Below, one piece after another: positions 63,883-64,000 of a DNA stretch of 64,000 bases (the first letter of the stretch is position 1; each line of letters starts with the position of its first letter). Position numbers and translations under genes: made by a program. This DNA comes from Nocardia sp. XZ_19_385 (GTDB lineage Bacteria > Actinomycetota > Actinomycetes > Mycobacteriales > Mycobacteriaceae): positions 1,054,001 through 1,118,000 of the forward strand of contig NZ_JACVEE010000001.1 in NCBI RefSeq assembly GCF_015355755.1. Direction: 5' to 3'. The notes below the pieces were generated by a model, which worked only from the letters and a program-made list of their open reading frames with translations, was not told the origin of the DNA and made no database searches.

Positions 63883-64000
63883 ACCGCGCCTCCCACGTTC
63901 AAGCGGGGCGCAGACCGTCATTCCCCTCTGATCCGAGCCCGCCACGCGAAGCGACGCTCGATCGCCCGGCGACGGCTCAAACGATGGTGACAGTACCAAG

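Overview
The window is GC-rich actinobacterial DNA. Tandem MspA-type porin genes, a Rv1733c-like membrane protein, a Rv2913c/Rv2912c-like gene pair, a KshA-like Rieske oxygenase and a rifampicin monooxygenase with its conserved promoter element point to Nocardia or a close mycolic-acid relative. This is inferred from gene content; no rRNA, tRNA, CRISPR array or complete insertion sequence was seen. Many genes start with GTG and stop/start overlaps (ATGA, GTGA, TGATG, TAATG) are frequent.

Layout: 0-3.8 kb holds a truncated SARP regulator, divergent from a P450-ferredoxin pair whose promoter carries three SARP-type heptamers at 11-bp spacing, then two MspA-family porins. 3.8-9.2 kb has an MFS carrier, a secreted lipase, a WYL regulator divergent from a VOC protein, a flavin-reductase-like protein and a His-rich membrane protein of unknown role. 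9.2-13.5 kb is an antibiotic-resistance block: ABC-F protein, Vat-type acetyltransferase and MGT-type glycosyltransferase read as one unit, divergent from a TetR gene across a shared palindrome. 13.6-22.7 kb carries a GDSL hydrolase, a marR-MFS efflux operon with two matching operators, a MerR-controlled and probably leaderless hydrolase, a cardiolipin-synthase-like PLD protein, GtrA and PlsC.

22.8-30 kb has a TAP-like lipoprotein hydrolase, an MprAB-like two-component pair, a DUF1963 gene bracketed by 18-bp direct repeats, an HXXEE protein, a CDF metal exporter and a GT4 glycosyltransferase. 30.3-31.8 kb is a rifampicin monooxygenase (rox) behind a near-perfect rifamycin-associated element. 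31.8-38.9 kb has AraC plus an LCAD-type acyl-CoA dehydrogenase, an amidohydrolase-tetR operon, secreted proteins and a methyltransferase. 38.9-50 kb has long-form GAPDH, a TAP-like hydrolase divergent from a tetR-luxR pair, two beta-lactamase-fold hydrolases, a DMT exporter, a compact family A DNA polymerase and another methyltransferase.

50-54.7 kb is a probable catabolic island: a PadR gene followed by tightly coupled BKACE, MFS and ferredoxin genes with two strong palindromes, then a VOC/GntR divergent pair. 55.5-58.8 kb is a MacB-like ABC exporter. 58.8-63.1 kb is a steroid-catabolism-like operon (VOC, FAD dehydrogenase, KshA-like Rieske oxygenase, SnoaL-like) with a divergent TetR. The window ends in a FetB/UPF0014 permease. 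The most noteworthy themes are stacked, dedicated antibiotic defences (ABC-F/Vat/MGT and Rox with its RAE) and several small catabolic operons each with a readable operator.
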